Assembly (NCBI RefSeq): GCF_020921035.1
Contig: NC_063155.1
Location: forward strand, 15,271,311 to 15,335,310
Origin: Rhodamnia argentea
Taxonomy: Eukaryota > Streptophyta > Magnoliopsida > Myrtales > Myrtaceae
Direction of reading: 5' to 3'
Length of the DNA: 64,000 nt
This document shows, one piece after another, positions 36,396 through 49,053 of this stretch. Every line of letters starts with the position of its first letter. Position 1 is the stretch's first letter. The position numbers were made by a program, and so were the translations under genes. A model generated the notes under the pieces. The model saw only the letters and a program-made list of their open reading frames with translations. It had not been told where the DNA came from and made no database searches.

Positions 36396-37777
36396 GCTTC
36401 GTATCCCTTTTCCTTGGCCCCCTTTGCGTATGTTTTGATGATACAAAAAGGACCCCACTTCCGGATTTTGTCGTTTATCCCAAGTGGGTAATCGTAGTGG
36501 GTGCTATGTTCTTGATTTCATTTTCTTTCTCTTTCCCCTGCTTTTCGCCCCTTCCTTTCTTTAATGGGGGAGGAATCGGTACTAATTAAAAATAGAAACT
36601 TTATGTGGGCGCCTGACTGAGCCTCAGCTAATAAAATCGCGGGTTCATGCTAATTATAGCTGTGATCCAAGCTCCCTCCCTCTCTCTCATCATCCACATT
36701 GGAAACTGTACTCGACTCCTCCCAAAATTTTTTTTTCTTTTTGTTAAAAGTATGTTTTTTTTTATCACTGCTCTGTTCCTCTGTCTTGTGAGTGTTGATT
36801 GGATGGAGCCGGAGGGAGATTCATCAAAGGAGAGGCAAAGAAAAGCGAAATAAAAAGATGGGTGAGTTCGATTTGAGTGGTCCCTTCAAGTATAGTCTTG
36901 TGAGAGGAGGGGGACAAAGAAGGCGGTGATCGAGGTTTTTTTTCTTTCTGTTGGTCGAAGGCGGTGATCGAGGTTTTGGTCCGGATAAACTGTGTCGGAG
37001 GGTTTTTGTTTTTGTCGTTCAAAAAGGTGTTTCCTTCGCTTCCTGGGATTCTTCAAATTCCCAAGCTCTTCTTGAAGCTGCTCTCTTTTGGCTACCGTTC
37101 TGTTGGGAGTGGAAGACTTGAGAAGGAAAATCTTTCTGCTCTTACTGGGCTTCCTTCTCAGAGTTTACCAAGGTGCAAGAACTTCAGTTTCTTTTTAAGC
37201 TTGACTAAGTTTGAGGATTGGCTTGGGCTTGAGTTGTAATTGTTCCTACATGTGTCTGACTTAGGCACTTGTACCTTTTATGCTGTTCTGTTTCAGTTGG
37301 TAATTCATTTGATGTAGGAACTACTTTGCTTATTTAGCTGTAGCTGTTTGTCTTTGATCGGTAAGAATTTGCTTAATGAAAGCGTAGGGCGTTTGTCATT
37401 TGTTCAGGACATTTTTATCACAACTGTGGGATATCTGTCATCTTGCTCTGCATTTAGTTTACTCTGGAATTCTAAACTGTCTCAAGCTTCAGTTTCCAGT
37501 TAAATACGCTCCATAGAACTCAGATCAATTAGGGGGTAACTGTTGGCTAGAGGGCTGGAAATGAAATGTTGCACATTGTCTTGCATATCCAGTATTGAAG
37601 TACTCTCTTGCTGTGTCTTTATGGAGCCTTTTCAGAACATATTGGTATGAGTGTGTTATCCATTTGCCAAATCCGACTGGAGTTTGGGCAGAGCAGATTC
37701 ATACGGCCATCTGAATCAGGATTTATCAGTTCTTGGAGTTAGTTATATTTTTGTGCCCTGAACAGATTTGATCGAAG
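36396..37777 (+). promoter_or_regulatory. Probable 5' leader and leader intron of phytochrome A
   Basis: A clear acceptor, 'gtgccctgaacag', ends at about 37765, 12 bases before the ATG, so a leader intron is likely, as in other plant PHYA genes. The donor is uncertain; 'caag|gtgcaag' near 37171 is one candidate. Several short upstream ATG frames exist in the presumed leader. Confidence 0.5.
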
Positions 37778-40700
37778 ATGTCTTCTTCAAGACCCAGCCA
37801 ATCATCCAGCAACTCAGCAAGGTCGAGGCATAGCGCGAGGATAATTGCTCAAACCACTGTAGATGCTAAGCTGCATGCTGATTTCGAGGAGTCTGGTAGT
37901 TCCTTTGACTATTCAAGCTCAGTGCGGGCAATGGGCGCCCCAAGTGGAGATCAGCGACCAAGATCCGACAAAGTAACAACGGCTTACCTCCATCAGATAC
38001 AGAAAGGGAAGACGATCCAGCCATTCGGTTGCCTTTTAGCATTGGACGAAAAAACTTTCAAGGTCATTGCGTACAGTGAGAATGCGCCTGAGATGCTGAC
38101 CATGGTGAGCCACGCAGTTCCGAGCGTTGGGGAGCAGCCGGTCCTCGGGATTGGGACTGACGTCAGGACCATATTTACTGCACCCAGCGCCTCTGCTCTC
38201 CATAAGGTCTTTGGATTTGCTGATGTTTCTCTATTGAATCCCATCTTAGTCCATTGTAAAACTTCTGGAAAGCCCTTCTATGGAATTGTCCATAGAGTGA
38301 CCGGTAGCATAATCATTGATTTTGAACCTGTGAAGCCTTATGAAGTCCCTATGACGGCCGCTGGAGCCTTGCAGTCATATAAGCTTGCGGCTAAAGCCAT
38401 TGCACGCTTGCAGTCTTTGCCTAGTGGGAGCATGGAAAGGCTTTGTGACACGATGGTTCAGGAAGTCTTTGAACTAACGGGTTACGACAGGGCTATGGCA
38501 TATAAGTTCCATGATGATGATCACGGCGAAGTAGTCTCGGAGATGACAAAGCCAGGCCTGGAGCCATATCTGGGTCTGCATTATCCTGCCACGGATATTC
38601 CTCAAGCTGCACGGTTTCTGTTCATGAAGAATAAGGTCCGCATGATTGTTGATTGCCGGGCAAAACACGTGAAGGTGCTTCAGGATGAGAATCTTCCCTT
38701 TGATCTCACCTTGTGCGGTTCGACCATGAGGGCCCCACACACTTGTCATTTACAGTACATGGAAAACATGAACTCTATTGCTTCTCTGGTTATGGCAGTT
38801 GTCATCAATGAGGATAACGAAGAAGTCCACGACCCCAACTCTGTGCAGCCTCAAAAGAGAAAGAGACTTTGGGGTTTAGTAGTTTGCCATAACACAACTC
38901 CAAGGTTTGTTCCATTCCCACTTCGATATGCCTGTGAGTTTCTTGCCCAAGTGTTTGCTATCCATGTCAACAAGGAGCTTGAGCTAGAAAATCAAATGGT
39001 CGAGAAAAATATCTTGCGAACCCAGACGCTCTTGTGCGATATGCTGATGCGTGATGCGCCTCTAGGCATTGTGTCTCAGACCCCAAATGTGATGGACCTT
39101 GTTCGATGCGATGGTGCTGCCCTTCTGTATAAAAGCAAGTCATATAAGCTGGGAGTAAGTCCGGACGATGAACATTTGCATGGCATTGCATCGTGGTTGT
39201 CCGAGTACCATATGGATTCCACGGGATTGAGTACAGATAGCTTGTATGATGCGGGATTCCCAGGGGCTCTTGCTGTTGGCGACATTGTGTGTGGGATGGC
39301 TGCTGTGAGAATAAGCGCAAAGGACATGATTTTCTGGTTCCGCTCACCAACTGCGTCTGAAATTCGTTGGGGTGGAGCGAAGCATGACCCTGATGAGAAG
39401 GATGATAATAGGAAAATGCATCCAAGGTCATCCTTCAAGGCTTTTCTTGAAGTAGTCAAGACAAGGAGTTTACCTTGGAAAGACTTTGAGATGGACGCAA
39501 TCCACTCGCTGCAGCTTATCTTGAGGAACGCCTTGAAAGAAAATGAAGCGATTGACATGAACACCTCAACCATCCATACGAGGCTTAATGACCTTAAAAT
39601 TCAAGGGATTCAAGAATTGGAAGCAGTGACAAGTGAGATGGTCCGTCTGATTGAAACAGCCACAGTTCCGATACTGGCTGTCGATGCTGATGGGCTGGTT
39701 AACGGTTGGAATACAAAAATCGCTGAGCTAACTGGTCTGTCTGTTGAGAAAGCATTAGGGAAGCATTTGCTCACACTGGTGGACGATTCTTCTGTCGATA
39801 TAGTGAAGAAAATGTTACACTTGGCATTACATGGTATGTCCAACTCTGAGTTTCAATACCAAATGTCGTGATTTCAGGGCGCATGTTTCGGTAGTGTACT
39901 TCGTCAGGCTATTGGCCGATGGCATTTATAATAGAAAGATATTGTGCTTGTTTGTGGAATCAGCACGTGTCCTTGGCCAAGGGGGATGCACTTCATCTGT
40001 AGATTAATCCTATCTTTGTGCTCGGATATTCGTAAATACAGTTAATTACATTGTTCTACCTTCTTTCATCGCAGGCAAGGAAGAGAAGAATATCCAGTTT
40101 GAGATTAAAACACATGATTCTAGAGCGGACTCTGGGCCAATCAGCTTAATTGCGAATGCCTGCGCTAGCAGGGACATTCAAGAGAATGTCGTGGGTGTGT
40201 GTTTCGTCGCTCAGGACATTACTGGTCAGAAAATGGTAATGGACAAGTTCACTCGAATCGAAGGTGAGTATAAAGCGATTGTGCAAAATCCGAACCCCTT
40301 GATACCCCCGATTTTTGGAACAGATGAATTCGGCTGGTGCTCTGAGTGGAATTCAGCTATGGAAAAATTGACTGGGTGGAAACGGGAAGAAATGATAGAT
40401 AAAATGCTATTGGGGGAGGTTTTCGGGATGCACACGGCTTGCTGTCGTCTCAAGAATCAAGAAGCTTTTATTAATCTTAGTGTAGTGCTTAATAGTGCTA
40501 TGACTGGCAAAGAGCCGGAGAAGGTTCCGTTTGGTTTCTTTGCTCGGGGTGGGAAGTTTGTGGACTGCCTACTGTGCGTGAGTAAGAAATTTGACGGAGA
40601 GGGTTCGGTGACTGGAATTTTTTGCTTCTTGCAGCTCGCAAGCCAAGAGCTGCAGCAGGCGCTTCATCTCCAACGGTTAACTGAAAAAACTTCCTTGAAG

Positions 40701-42466
40701 AGGTTAAAACAATTAGCTTACATCAAAAGGCAGATTCGAAACCCTCTCTCGGGGATAATATTTTCTCACAAAATTCTGGAGGGTACTGAGTTAGGACATG
40801 AACAGAAGCTGTTGCTACATACCAGTGCTCAATGCCAAAGCCAGCTGGGCAAGATCCTTGATGACTCAGATCTGGATAGCATCACTGACGGGTATGATCA
40901 CTTGATACATATAAATAATGACTGAGCATATGCAATTTTTGCAATTTCATAGCTCTTCCTGTGTAGAATGTTTTCATGCTCCGAAGTCTCCACTTTACCT
41001 TGTGTTCTTGTTTGCTTGGAAGGATAGATTTCAAAATATTCACTTTTCAGGAGATAAAGGATAAGAACCACTGAAGGCGCGAGTCTAATTTCTTTCAGGA
41101 GTACAGTTGTTGATATCTGGCGGTTGCGTTTTCCTTACCTTTCTGGTGGAGTGATGATTTGTTCTTTCTCTGGTCATTGATGTGTTTGCTTTTTCTCCTT
41201 CTTCAAATGAAAATATGTTCCGGTGATTGAATCAAACCTACTAAAGCTTAGGGGCATGCATGGCAACGATTCTGATCCAAAAACTGATTCTAATTGGAAT
41301 TGATTTTTTTCTGATTCTGTTTCTTGGATGAGCTTTAGAGAATCAAAACGTATTGTTAATTGCACAAAATTTCTATTTTAGATCGAGGGAAAGTGATGAG
41401 AGAATTAAAAGGGAAGAGTGAGAGTTGTGGGACTTCATACTGCTTTGTGTTTAAGAAAATTGATTCTTTTGTTCATAGTTAATTTTTTTTTATTCTTGTT
41501 TTTGCTTTAAAACTGTTCCCGGAAATAACATTAGAATCAGAATCATTTGCCTTACCAAATATGTTTTTTTTATCTTTCTTTGTTACGGGGAACAGAATCG
41601 GAGAATCAGAATCGTTGTCATGTAGGCCCTTGACCGCTCCGATCTATTGGCATGTGTTTTATGCTTGTATTGCTGTGTCCGGTATATTGGGTGGGGATGT
41701 ATTTATCGCCAAGTCTACTGTTTCTAAAAAGTAGCGAAGTCTAGATACATAATTGATGCAATGAAGGAAGAACGAAAAGATTGGTCCCGTCCTGTTTTCT
41801 AATTGTCTTTCCATTTAATTTCTTTCTCGACAGATACTTGGAATTGGAAATGGTCGAGTTTACTCTCCATCAAGTCTTGGTGGCTTCCATGAGTCAAGTC
41901 ATGATAAAGAGCAATGGAAAGGGTGTACGAATCGTCAATAATGCACCGGAAGAAGCCATGACCGAAACTTTATACGGGGATAGTGTCAGGCTTCAACAGG
42001 TCTTAGCTGATTTCTTGTCGATATCGGTTAACTACACCCCGGCAGGAAGCCAACTTCTTATTGCAGCTCGTTTGACCAAAGATCACTTGGGAGAATCTGT
42101 TCAACTTGCACACCTGGAGCTAAGGTACTGGAGACATTCTGTTCTCACGTTAGCTCATGTTATATTCTGTGTTTATTGAAGTTGGCAATTGATGGCAATC
42201 GTGCACCCTGTTTCAAACAAGTTTTGCGATTTAATACTTCAATTTGAATCAGATTGACCTACCCTGGTGGTGGGATACCGGAAGCGCTGCTGAACCAGAT
42301 GTTTGAAAATGATGGAGAGATAACTGAGGAAGGCATCAGCCTGCTTATCAGCAGAAAGTTGGTGAAGCTAATGAGCGGAGATGTGCAGTACCTGAGGGAA
42401 GCCGGAAAATCCACCTTCATCATATCCGTCGAACTCGCTGTAGCTAATAAGTCGGGTCTAGCTTGA
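37778..42466 (+). CDS. PHYA: Phytochrome A photoreceptor
   Basis: Red/far-red photoreceptor, cytosolic in the dark and nuclear after light, acting in far-red responses and de-etiolation. Four exons join in phase: 37778-39833, 40075-40891, 41834-42124 and 42253-42466, giving 1125 residues, the usual PHYA length. Order of parts: Ser-rich N-terminal extension, PAS, GAF with [14 protein letters not shown] and the bilin-binding Cys323 in [12 protein letters not shown] domain with tongue motif HPRSSF, two C-terminal PAS domains (from [11 protein letters not shown] and from [12 protein letters not shown]) and a histidine-kinase-related region ([12 protein letters not shown]) without the phospho-accepting His, as is normal for plant phytochromes. 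The sequence agrees with Arabidopsis phyA, as I remember it, along its whole length, including the start [10 protein letters not shown]. The exon pattern matches PHYA (long exon 1, three introns in the coding part). Intron 3 is enlarged by a MITE. No damage seen. Confidence 0.97.
41251..41629. mobile_element. Tourist-like MITE inside phytochrome A intron 3
   Basis: The left end 'ggggcatgcatggcaacgat' pairs with 'atcgttgtcatgtaggccc' on the right. TTA precedes it and TTG follows it, close to the 3-base PIF/Harbinger target. The inside has 'gagggaaagtgatgagagaa', which is also found at 34990-35030. At 379 bases it is the compact form of the element seen at 31290-35261. Confidence 0.7.
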
Positions 42467-44204
42467 AGGGAAAAAGTAAGACTTGCGATCGCTCTGTACA
42501 GCTGAACGAGAGTACGCGTCGTGTCATGTACCGTGTCATCTAGTGAAGGTTTATTTGACTTGTTTTCTCCAGCCTGTTGCAAGTGAATTAAAGGCTTTTC
42601 GACTCTGATGTCCTTTTCTCTTCTAAGAGTTATCTAAGGTTTATCAGGAAAACCCTGTGTAAGGCTAGGTTTGTGGTTTCCGGTTTTGTTGCTGAGAGGA
42701 AAGAAGGGAAGGGGATGTCTAAGGGTTGACTATTGTAAAACACTGTTCTCGTTAATGTTAATAGTTTGCTTGTGAAAGATGGCCGTGGCTTTTTGGTGAA
42801 TTACAAAGAAACAAAAGAAGCATGACAAGACATCTAGAATTTCAGAGTCATGGGTACTCAAAACTTCTCATGCGCGCTTAATGCCAGTTCACGAACTTAC
42901 AAACCTCCACAGGTAAGCTCCAAAGATCTAAATGACTCTCAGAACCACTGTACAAGTCGCACATGAAATGCAAGATACAGGTTCTTGCACCTATACGATA
43001 TGCCAGTTCGAAAATTCTACCTAAGCAACTTTTAGAACCGTTGGCGGAACCTAATTGTGAGTTCGGCCTCCAGTCACATCCCCGGAAGCATACCACGGAA
43101 AATGGCTGTAAAAGTCTCCTCAACTAAACTTAGACTTACATCTGATGAACAGTTTTGGGCAATTTTTACTTTTGTTGACAAATAAGCGACAATCTATTCA
43201 TGATTGATTGTTGTTGTAATAATTCAGAAATGATGGGTACAGTGTTAAATAGCGAGCGTATTAAAGTTCTTTTTTCAGCAATAAGACCCACATGTGATCG
43301 GTCAATTTAATTTTCTGAGAACCTTTTGAACTTGATCTGTTCTTGAGCTGGGATGATGGGATCCATAAAATGGTCCAGAAATTCAGGAACTCCAGCAGTA
43401 CGGAAGTCCATTTCTTCATTGGCCGCCATATATAAAGCAAGTTAGAGCATGCATTCCGCATAAGCTCCCTGAGAAATTTCATTGTTACATCGAGCTGGTC
43501 AGTCTAGTTGATGAACTGGCATACCAAGCTGCACCAGGTTGGAGGAAAGCATCCGCAACTGATGGCAACATGAAACGACGAGATATAAAGTCTAGGGCTT
43601 GGACAGTGGTCATACTTGAGTAAAATGGTGCAGCGGGGAGCAGGCGAGCCAGGAACATAACTAAATTAGTTTAATTGGCTAATCTTTTTTTGAGCCCATT
43701 CAGATTTTGCCAATTTAATTGTATTCAGGGACTCATTAGAAGATAGGAAATCATGAATGAGGATGGAGTCACATACCATGGACTATCCTCTCCACGTATG
43801 ACCATTCGACATTCCTTTCACATTGGAAGTCGCAACATGAAATACGGAAAACCAAAGTGCGACCAATTGATGGAAGTGATCCCTATGTACTCGAATTTAA
43901 ACTTTCATGACATCAGGCTTCCATCTCAATTATGGTCCTGCATCATATATGTGAAGATTAGAGCGATACTTGTCGCAAGAACGACTGGCTGAAAGAAAGC
44001 TCTACGATTCATGAGATCCCATCAGACAGTACCTTTCATAATGTAACGTAGCTTGAGCTTGAGCTGCTTCTCTTTAGCAAAATCTTTTCAGCCAAGATGG
44101 GAAAAGTAGGTGCGATTTCGAGTAGTCCTTGCTCCTAAGCTTCTTCCATACTTGCTATCTTTTCAATTATGATAGTAAGGGTTATCAATAACAATGTTCG
44201 GTTT
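42467..44204. other. Convergent spacer between PHYA and PPR-DYW genes
   Basis: It should contain both 3' UTRs. Frames at 42878-43123 and 43261-43482 are short and unlike any protein I know. No repeat or RNA gene recognised. Confidence 0.45.
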
Positions 44205-45947
44205 TCACCAGTACTCCTTGCAGGAACATACTCCACCCCTGAAATGGTGAAATCTAACTCGATCCCTTACAATAATTTCTCGATCAAATGCTTGCGAGAC
44301 GAACTTTGCAAATGAGTGGCAGTCTCTGCATATCCTCAGATTCTTCACTATCCGGAGGTTAGTTCCGGAAGGAGTTCTCGCCAATCCAAAAGTAACAGCC
44401 AGTTTCTCGCTGTGATACTTACTGGAGGACTCCAGATGCCCTTCACATTTTAAGTCAGGCATGGTCACTTGAAACTTACTATACACATAACCAGCCAAAC
44501 TGGCCTCGTAAATTAGTTCTTCTAACTTACGATAGATTTCAGCTCGATCAGGATGTGATTGGTCATCCACAAAAAATCTATGAACCTGGTTGCCAATTTC
44601 AATCCAGCTCCAACCAGGAGTCGTCCTAATTCCTTGGCTTTTGATCAACCTTCTCATCCTTGCAACACCTCGCTTGTCATTGCATTCAGCATATATTGTA
44701 GCAAGAAGTATACAGTCCCCGGCATTACATGCTCCAAGCTGGACCAGATTCTTAATGGCAATCTCCCCTATACGTGCATTTTGGTGGATCTTGCAAGAAC
44801 CTAGAAGAGTTCGCCAAATGACAGGATCAACCAGAAAAGGAGAGGTTCCTATGATTTCTAGCGCCTTGTCAAGCTTCCCAGCACGTCCATATAAATCAAC
44901 CATGCATCCATAATGCTTTATTTCTGGCTTTAAGTTGAACTTAGAGCTCATCATGTGGAAAAACTCAACACCCTTGTCCACCAGGCCTCGGTGGCTACAG
45001 CCCGACAACAATCCCAGGAATGTGATGGAGCTCGGCCGAGTGCCTTCTCTCAACATCTGCCTGAAAAATAAGACAGCTTCATCCGCACACCCATTCACTC
45101 CATATGCAGTGATCATGGAGTTCCACGTGAAAACATCCCGAGTCGACATCCCATTAAAGACGGAAAGAGCTCCGGCCAAGTCACCACATTTCCCGTACAG
45201 GTCGATAAGAGCATTTGCAACATAAATGTTCCCCAAAATTCCCTCTCGACTAGCTCTCCTATGCAATTCAACTCCCATATTCAACGCCCCCACATGAACG
45301 CAGCACGAGAGCAATCCCACCAACGTGAAGCCATCGACTTCCATATTCTCTTTCCCCATCCGACGGTACAACCCCAAGGCCTCGTGGTGCAGACCAGCCT
45401 CAGAGTAACAGGAGATCATGGAATTCCAAGAAACCAGGTCCCTCTCAGACATACCTTCAAACACCTTCCGCGCAACCTCAACCAGACCATTCCCCGCATA
45501 ACACCTCATCAGGTTCGTGCACACCATGACATCTATCTCATACCCAGCTCGAATCACGGTCCCGTGAATCTCTCCACACTTCTTTTCATCCCCAACTCTC
45601 TCACACGCCTTGAGAGCGACCGAGAAAGAATGGCTGTCGGGGCAAGAAAAGGGAGACCCAAGCAAGCCATTGTAATACAGAAGGGCCTCCAGAGGAGACG
45701 TGCCGACGGCAAAGCCTCTGATGATGGAGCTCCAATCGTGGGTCTGTGGGCATTCGATGCGGTCGAAGAGAACCCGAGCATAGGCCAAGCAACCCGAGAC
45801 CGAGACCGCGCAGAAGTGGAGGAGTTTGCCCGAGATGGAGGGGTTGCTTTGCAGGCCGTGGACGAAGACCTGTGCCTGGATGGTCTTGAGCCTCCGGAGG
45901 CTGTTGCATCCTTGCAGGAGGGCGAGGATCGTGTCCGCGGTTGACAT
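44205..45947 (-). CDS. Pentatricopeptide repeat protein, PLS class with DYW domain (At3g56550-like)
   Basis: Intronless gene of 580 residues, typical of nuclear genes for organelle C-to-U RNA editing factors. It opens with a short targeting-like segment, then ALLQGCNSLRRLKTIQAQVF. About a dozen P, L and S repeats follow (for example MSERDLVSWNSMISCYSEAG and STRDVFTWNSMITAYG). The E region has the PGWSWIEIGNQVH box, and the DYW deaminase domain has HSEKLAVTFGL, then CRDCH, and ends CSCKEYW, so the last three residues are EYW in place of DYW. The zinc-binding His-Glu and Cys-x-x-Cys residues are all present. The start at 45947 (MSTADTI) was chosen because the frame further upstream has no ATG and the family begins about here. 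Whether it goes to mitochondria or plastids cannot be told. Confidence 0.93.
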   Translation of the reverse strand: MSTADTILALLQGCNSLRRLKTIQAQVFVHGLQSNPSISGKLLHFCAVSVSGCLAYARVLFDRIECPQTHDWSSIIRGFAVGTSPLEALLYYNGLLGSPFSCPDSHSFSVALKACERVGDEKKCGEIHGTVIRAGYEIDVMVCTNLMRCYAGNGLVEVARKVFEGMSERDLVSWNSMISCYSEAGLHHEALGLYRRMGKENMEVDGFTLVGLLSCCVHVGALNMGVELHRRASREGILGNIYVANALIDLYGKCGDLAGALSVFNGMSTRDVFTWNSMITAYGVNGCADEAVLFFRQMLREGTRPSSITFLGLLSGCSHRGLVDKGVEFFHMMSSKFNLKPEIKHYGCMVDLYGRAGKLDKALEIIGTSPFLVDPVIWRTLLGSCKIHQNARIGEIAIKNLVQLGACNAGDCILLATIYAECNDKRGVARMRRLIKSQGIRTTPGWSWIEIGNQVHRFFVDDQSHPDRAEIYRKLEELIYEASLAGYVYSKFQVTMPDLKCEGHLESSSKYHSEKLAVTFGLARTPSGTNLRIVKNLRICRDCHSFAKFVSQAFDREIIVRDRVRFHHFRGGVCSCKEYW

Positions 45948-46676
45948 GCGAACATGGTACGAAACAACGCTGAGCTGACTGGGTATCAAAATTCAAAAGA
46001 CTGGCCGCGACAGGACATCTTCGGAAAAATTATAAAAAAAAATTCTAAATTTATTATAATCCTCAATTTTATTTAATTTTTTTAATTAAATATTTTTTAA
46101 TATTTATAGCAATTCAATTCATCTAAATAATTTTATATATTAAAATATGTCCGGAGACGGAATTTGCAGAGGAATCAGAATCATTTCAAAGCATTCAATC
46201 AAAAGCAAGAAACATGGCTGCATCGATTGATCATACGAAGGGATAACATTGTGTTTTTCGGTCAAAATCTGGAGCTCGACTCTAATCAATTGCACAGTTC
46301 AAAGGAGATGGAAAACGCCTAGTCCGATTGCAGTCGATCTCCTAAAAATGCAACTCGAAACTCATTTCAAAAGAAAAGATGCAAGGGAACAGGCTACTTC
46401 ATCTAGAATCAACATGAGAATTGAGTGGAGAGAACTGAAATTTACACACACATCCGAAGCTACAAAAACATTGGCAGTACCGGAGTCAATGTACCGATGC
46501 TAGTTTACTTATGAATCATTGCGCAAGGAATGACATGGAACTGTCGGAGCTTGAAGATCTATCCTTAAATTGGAGAAAACGAGGAATTAGGACCTAAGAT
46601 CTGCCTTTTCTTCCCAATTTTCAACCACGCTAAGCCTTCCTTTGTTTCCTTAAAAACAACTTTAAAAAAAACATTA
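45948..46676. other. Spacer upstream of PPR-DYW gene
   Basis: A strongly AT-rich stretch at 46020-46145 is nearest the gene. I see no further gene or clear promoter element. Confidence 0.4.
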
Positions 46677-47142
46677 GATTAATATCACGAAAAATCTCAA
46701 ACAGGTACATCTATAATAAATTTATCCAAATTATTTTTCTTGACTATCAAAAAACTTCAAGTGATACACCATCGATAAATTTATTCCAAACTGGTATGTC
46801 CGTAATAAATTTATTCTCTGTTAGTTTTCGTTAAATTTTATCGTCAAAGTTGAATTGGATGACACGTGACAATTGCCGGGTGAAAAAGTTTAGAGTTTTT
46901 ACCCTCCGTTTATCAAAATTGTATCAATTTGGGGTTTGTTGTGGTATTAACTTAATTTAATGAAAATTAAGGGAGGGTAAATTTGTCACAATTGTACCAT
47001 TTGAGATTTTTTGTAGTTAAAAAAATTAATTTGGGGTAAATTTATCACAAGTGTACCAGTTTGGATTTTTGGCGATCGAAAAAATAATTTAGGATAAAAT
47101 TTTCATAAATGTATCAATTTGAGATTTTTCATGATATTAATC
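46677..47142. repeat. Foldback repeat D (same family as C)
   Basis: The left end is 'gattaatatcacgaaaaatc' and the right end 'gatttttcatgatattaatc'. Arm phrases such as 'ataaatttatccaaattatt' and 'tttggggtaaatttatcac' recur in opposite orientation. The centre has 'gatgacacgtgacaattgcc', also present in E. Confidence 0.7.
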
Positions 47143-47576
47143 CAAAAAAATTTAAATTTTTCAATGTTTGATTGATCGGCGACTGGTTACAAGCGAGGAT
47201 GGGCTCGCCCGTGGCTGACGCTAAAGGGGACAGCTTCCAAGCCGTTAGTCTTCAGCTCGTCACTCGATAGCGAATTCATCATCCATGCACTGAAGCAACG
47301 GGACCACCATCGTCCCACCTGCTAATTTCACCCAAAAAAAAAAAAAAACTAAAATCGGGTTTCCCAAATTTACTAAATAAGACTTCTTGAGTAAGTCTTT
47401 TTTTTTTTAGGTCAAGTAATTTTTTTTTTATCGAACGAGTAAGTTCAGTAAATGTGAAAAATGGTGAGACTTATTGATATTGAATGCTTAAACGAGTCTA
47501 TCAATTTAAAATAACCCTTTAATATTTGTCTCGTTTTTTAGTCAACTTCATTCGGTAATAGAGCTTTTTTTTTTTG

Positions 47577-48152
47577 TTAATACCATGAAAAATTCCAAAC
47601 TGGTATACTTGTGATAAAGTTATCCCAAACTATTTTTTTGACTATAAAAAATCTCAAACTGGTACACTTATGACAAATTTATCCAAACTATTTTTTTGAT
47701 CACAAAAAATCCAAAACTGGTGCACTTGTGACAAATTTGCCCTAAATCGGTACATTTGTGACAAATTTACCCCGCATTAATTTTAGTTAAATCTAATTGT
47801 CAAATTACTGAGTTGAATGACACGTGGTAATTGATAGGCATATCGGTTTATGATTTTTACCCTATTTTGTCACATGTGTATCAATTTGAAATTTTTTCGT
47901 GGTATTAACCCAATTTCACCGAGGGTAAATTTGTCATAGGCGTATCGGTTTGAGGTTTTTCGTGGTTAAAAAAATTAGTTTAGGATAAATTTGTCACGGA
48001 TATACTAGTTTATGATTTTTTATGGTTAAAAAAAATGGTTTGAGATAAATTTGTCACACGTGTACCAGTTTGGGATTTTTCGTGATAAAAAAAATAGTTT
48101 GGGATAAATTTGTCACAAGTATACCAGTTTGAGGTTTTTCATGATATTAACC
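47577..48152. repeat. Foldback repeat E (same family as C and D)
   Basis: The ends are 'ttaataccatgaaaaattcc' and 'gaggtttttcatgatattaa'. The left arm has three units of 'aaaaatctcaaactggtaca' plus 'cttatgacaaatttatcc'. The right arm has at least four complementary units. Both ends lie against T-runs, which may be the target duplication or a preferred target. Confidence 0.75.
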
Positions 48153-48475
48153 TCTTTTTTTTTTTTTTTTTTAAATCTCGAGTACTACTTTTCGTTTCTT
48201 ACTCGCTTTGGAAAACCAGTTGCTCACTATTGAGATGCTAGCAGCCCGAGAAGGCAACGTTGCACGAGTCTCTTAGAGATTTGCTCGGGAAGTCAATCGA
48301 ATTGTAATCTCATTAAAAATGAAGGATTCGATTATCATTTGAACAATCAAGAGTGGTAGTGAACTATGCTCGATTGATACTTATAGACTCTCCTCGATTG
48401 ATTCTATTGAAGTTCATGTACTTGCTAGTTGAGTGAACTAGGCTAATTCTGACCCAAAAAAAAAAAAAAACTAGG

Positions 48476-48664
48476 CTAATAGCCAGTGCTATAAGTGAAC
48501 ACATCACTGGTTCGTTTTAAAGCAGAGATAGCATTGACCATCCATGGACCGTAAAATTGCCCAGGCAACTGGATTTTGCTCATCAGTGGGTTTGTCGTGT
48601 CAATTGCTGTGTGTCCAGCACGAAGTTCTAGTAGGACAACTGTGAAGCTAAACCATGTAACCAT
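48476..48664 (-). pseudogene. Receptor-like kinase fragment (subdomain IX region)
   Basis: The peptide FSFTVVLLELRAGHTAIDTT resembles the kinase stretch normally written SFGVVLLELLTGRKAID. The following 40 residues do not continue as a kinase. There are no other kinase motifs nearby on either strand. This looks like a captured or leftover exon piece; a chance match cannot be excluded. Confidence 0.35.
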
Positions 48665-49053
48665 TACTACGGATCAACTTGTTTGACTGCACCCGCAATG
48701 AAAAGGCAAGATAAACAAACTTGACAATAACCAAAGCAATGTCAGAAGCTAATAACCTAAGAAGAGTAAGACAAGATTTGCAAATAGATCAACTACTCAA
48801 TGAATTAAGATGATCACAGGACGACAAGAATAACAAAAGATTTTGTATTTACTGCTGTAACTAAACCCTGTCCCATAAAATTGCATATCAACTGCTTTCA
48901 GTACAGAACAAAAACTTCGAATTTGGATCGCCGTCACCCTTGCTAACCCTTTCTTACCAATAAAAGAATCGACAACCAGATGATCTTCACAGTTGCCTAA
49001 AATTTGAAATCCAACAAGGAATTGACAAGGAAAAAAGACAACAGGTTTATATT

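Noticed and set aside
38967-39573. Minus-strand frames of 154 and 165 codons
   Set aside because: Shadows of the phytochrome A first exon.
45261-45944. Open frame of 227 codons on the plus strand
   Set aside because: It is the complement of the PPR-DYW coding region; the minus strand reads a recognisable, complete protein.
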